Source of the DNA: Vibrio caribbeanicus ATCC BAA-2122
GTDB taxonomy: Bacteria > Pseudomonadota > Gammaproteobacteria > Enterobacterales > Vibrionaceae
Direction: 5' to 3'
Assembly: GCF_000165125.1 (NCBI RefSeq)
Contig: NZ_AEIU01000086.1
Coordinates: forward strand, 1-46,625
DNA: 46,625 bases
The notes below the pieces were generated by a model. The model did not search any database. It saw only the letters and a program-made list of their open reading frames with translations, and was not told the DNA's origin. Of this stretch, positions 28,405 through 37,100 are shown piece by piece. The position numbers were made by a program, and so were the translations under genes. Numbering within the stretch: the stretch's first letter is position 1; every line of letters starts with the position of its first letter.

Positions 28405-29987
28405 AATGAACCTCTTTGTCGGGCTGTTAGCTTAAAATCTCGATTAGAAAACAGAACTAAGATAGCGGTGGTGAGCATCATTACACCCAAAACCATGAAT
28501 AAGTCGTTAAACGCGATAATTTGAGATTGGACCGCCATTCTTTGCCCCAAAATTCCTAAAGCTTGTTGTTGGACTTGCGTAGGATCACTGGCTTGACCGT
28601 GACGGATTAATATTTCTTTGACCTGCTGAAGGTAGTGAGAGAGTTGCGGGCTGCCTTGAGAGAGACTTTCCTTGATCATATCCAGATGAAAATAGATACG
28701 TGTCATAAAATAAGTCGATAAAGTGGCGGTCCCCATCGAGCCACCAATACTTCGAAATACATTGATTAGGACTGCAGAAGAAGTCGCATCCTCTGCACGC
28801 AGGTTTTGTGTAGCCAGCACAGATAGCGGAACCATGATAAAGGGTTGCCCTATGGCTCGAACGATCATTGAAGCGATCATTTGTGGCCCCGAAAAGTCGT
28901 TACTCATGTGGCAGTCCATAAAGGCGCTAATGGCCAAGCCGATAAAGCCTATGAAAATCAGATACTTTGGATTATATCGACGTAATAACATCGGAATGAT
29001 GGGAAGAATAAATAATTGAGGTAAGCCCATCCAAATAACAACATGACCAATCTCACTTGCACTGTAATCGTGGATCATGGTGAGGTAATAAGGTACTAGA
29101 AACAAAGTTCCATAAATGGCTGAGCCAAACATGGCAAAAATAATCAGGGAATGACAGTATTGCCTTTGTGTTAATAAATGGATGTTGATCAGCGGGTGAG
29201 GGGCTATGATCTGATCGTAGACAAAGACGATCAAACTTATCAGTGATATGGCTGACAAAATACAAATCATTTGAGAGTCAAACCAGTTTTCTTGACCTCC
29301 TTTCTCTAGCACAACCTCTAAGCAACCCAAGAAGAGTACGACAGATAAAACACCTAAGAAATCACCATGACGGATCACTTGCCAGTTAATCTTGGGACTT
29401 ATCATCGAGCGAGAAATTAATGTGATAGCAATGATTGAAGGAAGTGCATTGATATAAAAAATCGCATGCCATGATAAGTGCTCGGTTAGCCACCCACCAA
29501 GAGCGGGACCAATGGCGGGAGCAAATGTGGCAATGATACTAAATAGCGACATTCCCATCGGCCGCTTTTTCTCCGGCAGTACCTCAATAATGAGGCGAAA
29601 AGACAGAGGGATAAGTGCTCCACCACAAAATCCTTGTAAAGCTCTAAACACTATCATTGAGTTTAAGCTCCATGCGTGAGCACAAAGTAGAGAGGTGGCG
29701 AGAAACCCGCCGATACACCATAGTGCATACCGGCCTGTACCAAAAGCTTTGGCAAGCCAGCCACAAAGAGGGATTGCCACTATTTCTGCCGTAAAGTAAG
29801 CGGTCATTAGCCAAGATGCATCATTGAGAGAGGCTGATAGAGCACCTTGGATAACTTTCATTGAAGAATTGGTGATTTGGATATCTAAGATAGCCATAAA
29901 ACCACCCATCAGGCCGCCCAAAATAGCGCACCAATCTCTTCTTGTAACCTCTCGTTCTTTAGGTTTTGTAGTGGCAAGTGTATTCAA
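28401..29987 (-). CDS. EmrB/QacA-type MFS drug exporter (TTG start)
   Basis: The 528-residue inner-membrane protein of the DHA2 family has about 14 membrane segments. Signature text includes GGFMAILDIQITNSSMKVIQ, FRALQGFCGGALIPLSF, PEKKRPMGMSLF and the antiporter motif FAPAIGPALGGWL. It should expel the pathway product or another toxic compound by proton antiport, with the HlyD-type adaptor encoded downstream. The TTG at 29987 is chosen because AAGGAGG lies seven bases upstream and it overlaps the NRPS stop codon as TTGA. The in-frame extension to 30104 would be read inside the NRPS thioesterase region. This tight coupling to the last synthetase gene makes it the likely dedicated exporter. 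Confidence 0.93.
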   Translation of the reverse strand: MNTLATTKPKEREVTRRDWCAILGGLMGGFMAILDIQITNSSMKVIQGALSASLNDASWLMTAYFTAEIVAIPLCGWLAKAFGTGRYALWCIGGFLATSLLCAHAWSLNSMIVFRALQGFCGGALIPLSFRLIIEVLPEKKRPMGMSLFSIIATFAPAIGPALGGWLTEHLSWHAIFYINALPSIIAITLISRSMISPKINWQVIRHGDFLGVLSVVLFLGCLEVVLEKGGQENWFDSQMICILSAISLISLIVFVYDQIIAPHPLINIHLLTQRQYCHSLIIFAMFGSAIYGTLFLVPYYLTMIHDYSASEIGHVVIWMGLPQLFILPIIPMLLRRYNPKYLIFIGFIGLAISAFMDCHMSNDFSGPQMIASMIVRAIGQPFIMVPLSVLATQNLRAEDATSSAVLINVFRSIGGSMGTATLSTYFMTRIYFHLDMIKESLSQGSPQLSHYLQQVKEILIRHGQASDPTQVQQQALGILGQRMAVQSQIIAFNDLFMVLGVMMLTTAILVLFSNRDFKLTARQRGSL

Positions 29988-32900
29988 GCGATAACCTCCT
30001 TCAGTTGTTTGGCTAAGCCAGAAACAAAAGGCGGTGTCATCATTGATATATGATCTCCTTGAGTCGTAAAGAGCGAGACTGGTTTCTGAGTGTATTGTTG
30101 CCAACCTAGTCCAGCTTGAGCCTGTTTTATCCGGCCTTGCAGTATGTCTTGAGCCTCAACAACAACGACTTCTCCTCGATAAATACGACCTTGATATTGG
30201 TCAGTGGCATGCAGGTGGGCTTGTAAAATGGCAAGGAAGTACTGGAAATCCTGGGCCGTTATGTTGTCGGGTATTAGATGACTTTTTTGAAATGCACTCA
30301 GAAATAATGCACTTCTTTCCATAGGAGTCATGTTAATTAATTGGTCATTTGTTATGTTGAACGGAGTCCCTGCATATTGCTCCACCTTACTGGCAAAATA
30401 GGTAAGACGCTCTGATTCACTCATATCAGCACTATGGTCAATGGTGATGCTCGGAGCTGGCTGGTCGAGGACAAGAACTGTAGGTTGGTTGCCATACTGT
30501 TGATCGATTTGGTAAGCCATTTCAAAAGCAAGAGTTGCTCCGAGTGACCATCCACCTAATGTCAGAGATGATTCGGCTGCAAGTGGTCCCATTTGCTCAA
30601 TGTAGTGGGCTGCTAAGTCCTCAACTTGATAGTTATATTTTGCAACCTGACCAAAATCGGTTACTTGAATTCCATAGACGGATTGTGATGGGTTTAGGCT
30701 ATCAATGAGTGGTTGGTAGCATGCTACGTTACCACCTGCTGGATGCACTAGTACTGTCATTGCTGCCGAGTGACCTTCTCTCTTTTTAAGTGTGATTAAG
30801 GTTTTGTTGGCACTTTCTGAATTGGTGAACTGTTGATCAATCAATTGCGAGAGTTGAATGATGTTACCACTTTCCAGGATTTGCCCCAGGGTTATAGAGG
30901 TGGAAAATTTGGAATTAATATCAATAACGAGGGATAAACCACTGATTGAATTCCCGCCCTGATCAAGAAAGCTACCTTCTAGTGACACCTGATCTTTCTT
31001 TAGTGCCTTTTTAAACAGTAACTCAAGCTCTCTTTGTGTTGCGTTCTGTGGCTGAGCGTGACTTAACGAAACATGAGTTGGCGTGGGAATTTTTAGCGCT
31101 TGATAGTTAATCTTTCCACTGGCGGTTAGCGGTATTTGCTCAATCATGACCCATACGTCAGGAATCATATAGTGAGGCAATTGTTGAGATAGTATCGCTT
31201 CTATTGAGTGTTGATCTAACAAATTATCTTGGGTACTAATAAAAGCGACCAGTTGCTGTGTATGCTGGTTGCCTTTAACAATGACAGCAGACTGAGCAAC
31301 GCCATCGATTTGATTCAGTGTTTGCTCAATCGTTGCCAGTTCGACTCGATAGCCTCGTATTTTGCACTGTCTGTCCAGACGGCCTAAATACTCAATATTA
31401 CCATCGTCTCTGATCCGCCCCTTGTCACCGGTTCTGTAGAGTATTGCGCCGTCAACAAATGGGTGAGGAACGAAATGTCGCTGGTTTTTGTTGCTGTTGT
31501 TTAGGTAACCTAAACACAACTGTTGGCCTGAAATACAAATTTCCCCCGGTAAACCTCTAGGCTGTAATTGTTGATGACTATCGAGTATTAAGAGTTGATT
31601 TCCCTTAAGTGCTTTGCCGATAGGTGCAATATGTGAGTCTAGATGCGTTACATCAAGTGGGAGTTCGTAGGTTGATACTCCCACGGTAGATTCGGTTGGA
31701 CCGTAATGGTTTATGATGCGTAAGTCTGGATTTAGGTCACGAATTCTCTCAACTAATGAGATTTGTAGGGGTTCTCCTCCAAGTACTAGCACTTTATTTG
31801 GTATTAAATATTGAACTTCTTTTGAATGAAGCAATGCATTTAAGTGGGTCGGGGTGATTTTTAATGCATCAAGCGAAGCATTTTTGCATGCGTTGAATAG
31901 GCTATTGGGATCCTCTATCTGCTCATCAGTGAATATAATAATTTCGCCGCCAGTCATTAGTGCGGGAAAGATCATAGTGTGAGCAAGATCAGTACTAAAT
32001 GATGAGATCACGCCATAACGAGATCCGGCTTTTAGTTTGAGTACAGGCTTAATCGCATCGCAGTAGGCGACTAAATTACGGTGAAGGATACGAACGCCCT
32101 TTGGAGTCCCCGTACTTCCTGAAGTGTATATGATATACGCAGGTCGTTCGCCATCAACTTGGGGTAATGGATGTTGTTTTTTTGCGGTATCGAACGTATT
32201 TATTTTCAGAATATCTGTCCACTGTTGAGAAGAATTATTCGCCAAGAGCTGGAACTTATTTGGCGACTCACCCAACAGTAAAACATGCTTAACTTTAGTA
32301 TCGTTTAAGATAAACTCGACATATGCACTTGGTGACTTAATGTCGATAGGCAGATAACAACCGCCTGCTTTCAGAATACCGAGCATTGTCGCCAATGTGT
32401 GTTCACTTTTCTTCATTAAGACAGCGACTGGCTCAGCAAGGTTTAAACCCTGATCCAGAAGATATTGAGCGATCAGTGTGGCCTTTTTATCAAGTTCTTG
32501 ATAGGTGAGTTTTCTCTTTTGGCATTGAACAGCAGTCTGGTGAGGAAAATCCTGAGCGACTTTTTCAAACCATTGGTGAAATGGTTTGGCTTGTTGGTGA
32601 GTAAAAACATCGCTCGCTTTAAGAAGTTGATTCCTTTGTTCAGGCTTTATTAGAGATACATCTTTGAGCTTACTCTCTGATTGTTCGATCAAGGTGGTTA
32701 ATGTTATGTGCAGATCATCAATAATTCTTTGTGCTGTTTGAGGTTTAAACAACTGGCTGTCGAAATTTAGGGTAAAAAGTAACTCATCGCCATCTTCTTC
32801 TACCCAAAGGTTAAGGTCGAGTTTTGCTACGCCATAGTCCACTTTAAGCGGTGAATAACTGAATAGCTGGTTGGTTCGTGAGTGTGGATAGACTTGGTAA

Positions 32901-34060
32901 GTGAGCGCAACTTGATAGAGCGGATTGATGCTGGGGTCTCTGTCGTAGTCAATATTTTCTAAGATACGATTGAGTGCGATATTTTGATGCTGTGCTGCTT
33001 GTTCGGCTTCAGATTTTGTCTTTGCCAGAATCATTTGTAGACTCTGGTTACTATCCAACTGAAATCTCAATGGTAGCGTATTCATGAACAAACCCATCAT
33101 GGTTTGTGTTTTGGTATCATTACGATTGGCAGAGGGAATTCCGATAATAATGTCGTTTTGACCACTGTATTTATGGAGCAGAATTTGATAAGCCGTGAGG
33201 ATCACATGAAACGGAGTCGTACCATGTTTGGCGGCAAACTCTATCAGTTTGTGATTATCTTTTGCTGTGAGGGCATTGTGAACGTAACTGCCTTGAAAAC
33301 TGGGGTAGGCTGGACGAGGAAAGTCTGTTGTCAGATCCAGCTTGCCTTCTGTGCCTTTGAGTTTGGTTGTCCAAAACTCAATACTTTCATTGTAGTAACC
33401 TTCATCGAGCTTTTGGTTTTCTTCCAGGGCATAGTCTTTAAATTGAGCTGCAGACGTGGTGGGCTGTCCAAAATATAAGCTCATAAATTCTTTAAAGCAC
33501 AAACTGACTGTCCAACCGTCGGAGATAATGTGATGAAAAGTGAGCATGATGATGTACTCATTGGCATGCGTTTTGGACATTCTCCAACTAAAAAGAGGAC
33601 CATGCTCTAAACTAAACTCTTGCAAGCCTTCTTGGCGGGCTGTGGTAAGAACCCACTGCTGTTTTTCTTGTTCAGGTAATTGGCTGATATCGTCGAATTT
33701 AAAATTGAACAGTACCTTGTCACCGATACACTGTTGGGGTTGACCATCAACCAATTGAATGGTGGTGCGGAAAATATCGTGCTGTTGTGTCATTTTACGC
33801 AGAGTGTATTCTACTTTGTCTGCGTCAAACTCATGTTCGATGTAGCATGTGATAGCGAGTGGGTTGTTGTAAGCTTTGTTGCCGGGTAGTAATTTTTCTA
33901 ATGCCCAGATACTTTTTTGTCCGTCGGTTAGAGGAAACTGTCGACGCTCGGGGTCTGATTGAGCAACTAACTTTTCCTGATTGCGTTTTTTTTCCTTGGC
34001 GAGCCTTTTTAGTTCTTCGAGTCCCATTGATTTTAATATGGCATTGGTTTTTATCGTCAT
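29984..34060 (-). CDS. NRPS terminal module C-A-PCP-TE, predicted aspartate-activating
   Basis: This is a 1358-residue protein. A short helical N-terminal linker (about 1-35) may dock to the PKS. The condensation domain (about 40-460) has the HHIISDG motif near residue 177. The adenylation domain (about 490-985) has YIIYTSGSTGTPKGV near 645. Its pocket residues read D-L-T-K-V-G-H-V-G plus the invariant Lys, against the textbook L-Asp code DLTKVGHIGK. The carrier domain has DQGGNSISGL (Ser near 1038). The thioesterase (about 1090-1358) has GGWSLGATL (Ser near 1170) and GDHISMM (His near 1340). It should add aspartate to the PKS-derived intermediate and release the product as acid or macrocycle. 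It follows the PKS gene after a 92-bp gap containing hairpins. Confidence 0.93.
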   Translation of the reverse strand: MTIKTNAILKSMGLEELKRLAKEKKRNQEKLVAQSDPERRQFPLTDGQKSIWALEKLLPGNKAYNNPLAITCYIEHEFDADKVEYTLRKMTQQHDIFRTTIQLVDGQPQQCIGDKVLFNFKFDDISQLPEQEKQQWVLTTARQEGLQEFSLEHGPLFSWRMSKTHANEYIIMLTFHHIISDGWTVSLCFKEFMSLYFGQPTTSAAQFKDYALEENQKLDEGYYNESIEFWTTKLKGTEGKLDLTTDFPRPAYPSFQGSYVHNALTAKDNHKLIEFAAKHGTTPFHVILTAYQILLHKYSGQNDIIIGIPSANRNDTKTQTMMGLFMNTLPLRFQLDSNQSLQMILAKTKSEAEQAAQHQNIALNRILENIDYDRDPSINPLYQVALTYQVYPHSRTNQLFSYSPLKVDYGVAKLDLNLWVEEDGDELLFTLNFDSQLFKPQTAQRIIDDLHITLTTLIEQSESKLKDVSLIKPEQRNQLLKASDVFTHQQAKPFHQWFEKVAQDFPHQTAVQCQKRKLTYQELDKKATLIAQYLLDQGLNLAEPVAVLMKKSEHTLATMLGILKAGGCYLPIDIKSPSAYVEFILNDTKVKHVLLLGESPNKFQLLANNSSQQWTDILKINTFDTAKKQHPLPQVDGERPAYIIYTSGSTGTPKGVRILHRNLVAYCDAIKPVLKLKAGSRYGVISSFSTDLAHTMIFPALMTGGEIIIFTDEQIEDPNSLFNACKNASLDALKITPTHLNALLHSKEVQYLIPNKVLVLGGEPLQISLVERIRDLNPDLRIINHYGPTESTVGVSTYELPLDVTHLDSHIAPIGKALKGNQLLILDSHQQLQPRGLPGEICISGQQLCLGYLNNSNKNQRHFVPHPFVDGAILYRTGDKGRIRDDGNIEYLGRLDRQCKIRGYRVELATIEQTLNQIDGVAQSAVIVKGNQHTQQLVAFISTQDNLLDQHSIEAILSQQLPHYMIPDVWVMIEQIPLTASGKINYQALKIPTPTHVSLSHAQPQNATQRELELLFKKALKKDQVSLEGSFLDQGGNSISGLSLVIDINSKFSTSITLGQILESGNIIQLSQLIDQQFTNSESANKTLITLKKREGHSAAMTVLVHPAGGNVACYQPLIDSLNPSQSVYGIQVTDFGQVAKYNYQVEDLAAHYIEQMGPLAAESSLTLGGWSLGATLAFEMAYQIDQQYGNQPTVLVLDQPAPSITIDHSADMSESERLTYFASKVEQYAGTPFNITNDQLINMTPMERSALFLSAFQKSHLIPDNITAQDFQYFLAILQAHLHATDQYQGRIYRGEVVVVEAQDILQGRIKQAQAGLGWQQYTQKPVSLFTTQGDHISMMTPPFVSGLAKQLKEVIA

Positions 34061-34096
34061 GGTTATCTTCTCTCATTTGGTCTGTACATATGGGAA

Positions 34097-34143
34097 GGGG
34101 CTAATCACCAATATTAGGTCAGCCCCGAGTGTGTACTCGGGGC
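34097..34143 (-). promoter_or_regulatory. Competing intercistronic hairpins between PKS and final NRPS genes
   Basis: GCCCCGAGT (34122-34130) and ACTCGGGGC (34135-34143) form a perfect 9-bp GC-rich stem around GTGT, directly after the PKS stop codon. GGGGCT (34097-34102) can instead pair with AGCCCC (34121-34126), which shares bases with the first stem, so the two structures exclude each other. CTAAT/ATTAG (34101-34105, 34113-34117) is a further option. No T-run follows on the minus strand, so termination is unlikely. Control of mRNA processing, stability or translation is possible. Confidence 0.55.
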
Positions 34144-34152
34144 AACCGTAAC

Positions 34153-37100
34153 TTAGTCCTCCTGAAGGAGTGCTTCGAATGCACTCATTATTAGGCCTGA
34201 TAGTCCACGTACAGTTTGATCTTGGTAAAATAGATCGACGCGAATATCGACTTCGAATTTGGCTGAGACTCGCGAAACTATCTGTACCGCCAGTAACGAA
34301 TTACCACCTAATTCAACAAAATTATCCTCGATACCTATTCCTGAAATGCCCAAGATGGATTGCCAAATAGAAATGACTTCTTGTTCAATTTCATTGCTTG
34401 GTGCCACATAGGCCACCGAAAGTTCGGGTCTTGAATGACCTTGATTCACTTCGCTGGCGCTCTCTTGTTTCTGGCTATCCTCTTTTTCTGGGGTGGCTTC
34501 ATAGATAAGCTGTCCCAAATCGCTGGTCACAACGACAAGCTGTTCAAACTCTAGATGTGCCAACTGGCGTTTAAGCGCATCGAGGCCCTCAAAGTAAAGA
34601 ATGTCTTTATCGGTGAGATCCACATCAACGGGTTTCTCTACCTTTAGCGGGGCTGAATCGGTGGCGACTTGATTGTCGGCATTAATCTTGATGAGTGTGT
34701 AGTTTTCTAAAACCATCAAAGGTTGGTTATCTGAGGATAGAAAAACAATATCTAAGATAATGGTCGAGTTCTCTGAGTGATGTGGTTGTTTGAGTTTAAT
34801 ATGGACATAGCACTCGCCATCAAGTGGTGCTAGATAGCTCACTTTGCCATAACTTATCGGAAGATAATTATCAGTGGTTATCAGGGTAACAACACGTATT
34901 GATACCGAATCTATAACAGCTGGGTGATACGGGAACTGGTCAAAGTCAGTTTGAAATTTACTATCAAGGTCTTTTTTGATCAGCCATTCATCTTGGCCTT
35001 GCCAGACGGTTTTTGGACAATTCCAACGTTCGCTGAGCGATAAGAAGGTTTCTCCAGTCAGTTTATTTTTATAGTCTTGACCTACTAGCTGTTCTGGCAA
35101 CTGTGTTGGGCATCTGGCTAGGATCTGGTCGATAGACTCGCTTTGAGGCAGTTCCGTTTGCTCACAGGCAAGATTTCCTAATGCATGTTCCTCCCACTCA
35201 ATATCTCGTACGCCTCGGCTGCGCAAGCTAAAGCTGTAGCCGTTGCTTTCACTGCGTACGAATAAGCGCAACTCTCTTGGCCAAGCATGATGGAAAATAG
35301 CAGGCTTGGTGAGTAGCAGGTTTTTAACACTCAAGTTTTCTTCGGGCTTGATTTCTGTCATCAGACAATGAAGCATAGACAGGATAGTGGCCCCAACTAA
35401 TGTTGGTTGCTCGGATAAGCAGTGCTCGTTTATGGCCCAATCTTTCCTGACATCAAGATTGACACGAAATGCTTCTTCCATTCCTTTTCGGCCTAATGAG
35501 GTCAACAAGCTTGAGGTATTGGTGTCATTGCGTTTGGCTTTATCTTTTTCATCGAGTTCACGTGCGTATTTGACTGCCATACCGATATCGCCCCACTTAC
35601 CCCAGTTAATAGCGATGGTTCTACCGGAGCGATTTTGGTTACGGTAACTGGCAAATACATCCATAAAGGCGTTACCAGAGCAGTAGTCAATTCGAGCTTC
35701 ATCACCAACAATTGAGCTGATTGAAGAGAATAAAATCATAAACTCAGGAGGATTATGTTGTGTTAATTCATCCAATATTAGTGAGCCGAGAATTTTGGGC
35801 TCAAGTACATCGGCACAATCTTGATCTGCCTTCAGAGGGATGATCCCACCACCAGCAATACCTGCAGTATGGAAAATGCCGTTAAAGTAATCGTATTGCT
35901 CAAATAACTCGGACATTGCGATATAATCTGACGCATCAACATTGACCAGCTCAACATGATTACCTTGCTCTTCCAGTTTCATGATGCAGGCGAGTTTTTC
36001 ACTGATGGGGTCATCAATGGCGTGTTGCTGGATCCAATGATGCCAAGCCTCACGTTCAGGCAAATGACTCCTATAGGTAAGTACAAGTTTGGCATTACTG
36101 ATACTGGCAATATGTTCAGCGACTAGCATACCAAGTCCACCTAAACCACCGGTAATGAGATAGGTGCCATCATCACGGAACTGGGCGGGAAGGCCTGGTT
36201 GAGATGACTCAAGATGAACGGCTTGATAGTCCTCTTGCCAACGATTTCCACCTCGATAGGCGGTCAGTTCACCATCGGTGATCATATGACTCTCCGCAAT
36301 CAGACATTTGGCAAGACTTTGGAGGTTAACGTGCTCCATACTTTCATCCACCCAATCAATGTCGACTAGATGGCAATTGACATCAGGGTATTCATGGTAG
36401 AACACTCTTGCAGGACCAATGAGTAGGGCTTGCTCTGGGTTATAGACTTTCTCACCTGCAATGCTGAAGATATTGTTGGAGACGAGCACTAGGTGTAAAT
36501 CATCGAGAAGATTCTCGTTGATCAGTGCTTGCTGCAGGTAAAGCGGACTATAAAATGCGTCAAGCTGTTGTTCGCGACTTGTATCAAAAGTTCGGCGTGT
36601 TTTCTCTGGACAGACGTTCCATAAATCAATAATCCGAGTAGGCTTGATACTATCTTCTTTCAATGTTTTGAGTAGCTCGACATAGTCTTCTCTACTGGTT
36701 GGATCGATGATGTAAGAGGGTAATGTGTGATGGTTCTCTTTTTGAAAACACACACCCTTAAAAACAACGGTAATGGTTTGATCTAGTGGTTTTAGCTGTT
36801 CAATAATCTGATTCGCAATGCCATATTCGTCGGCGAAGATAAGCCAGGACTGCTCCTCGGCTAGTTCCTCATTAGGGAGGAAGGCACTTGGAATGGTGCG
36901 TTTCCAAGTCGGCATATAGAACCAGTCACCCACGTCTTTTTTCTTGCGTTTTAATTCGGTTTCGCTCGCAGAGTTTCGGGTCGAATCAGCACGGTTTGTT
37001 TGAACATCAGGCAATTTAAATTCGCTACGCTCAAATGGATAACCGGGTAGAGAGAGACGAAGGCGTCTTGTTTCGTGCATTGTGCGCCAGTTAACGGCTA

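Noticed and set aside
29988-30104. N-terminal extension of the MFS exporter
   Set aside because: The extension lies within the thioesterase coding region, is not hydrophobic in the family pattern, and a TTG with an excellent ribosome site exists at 29987.
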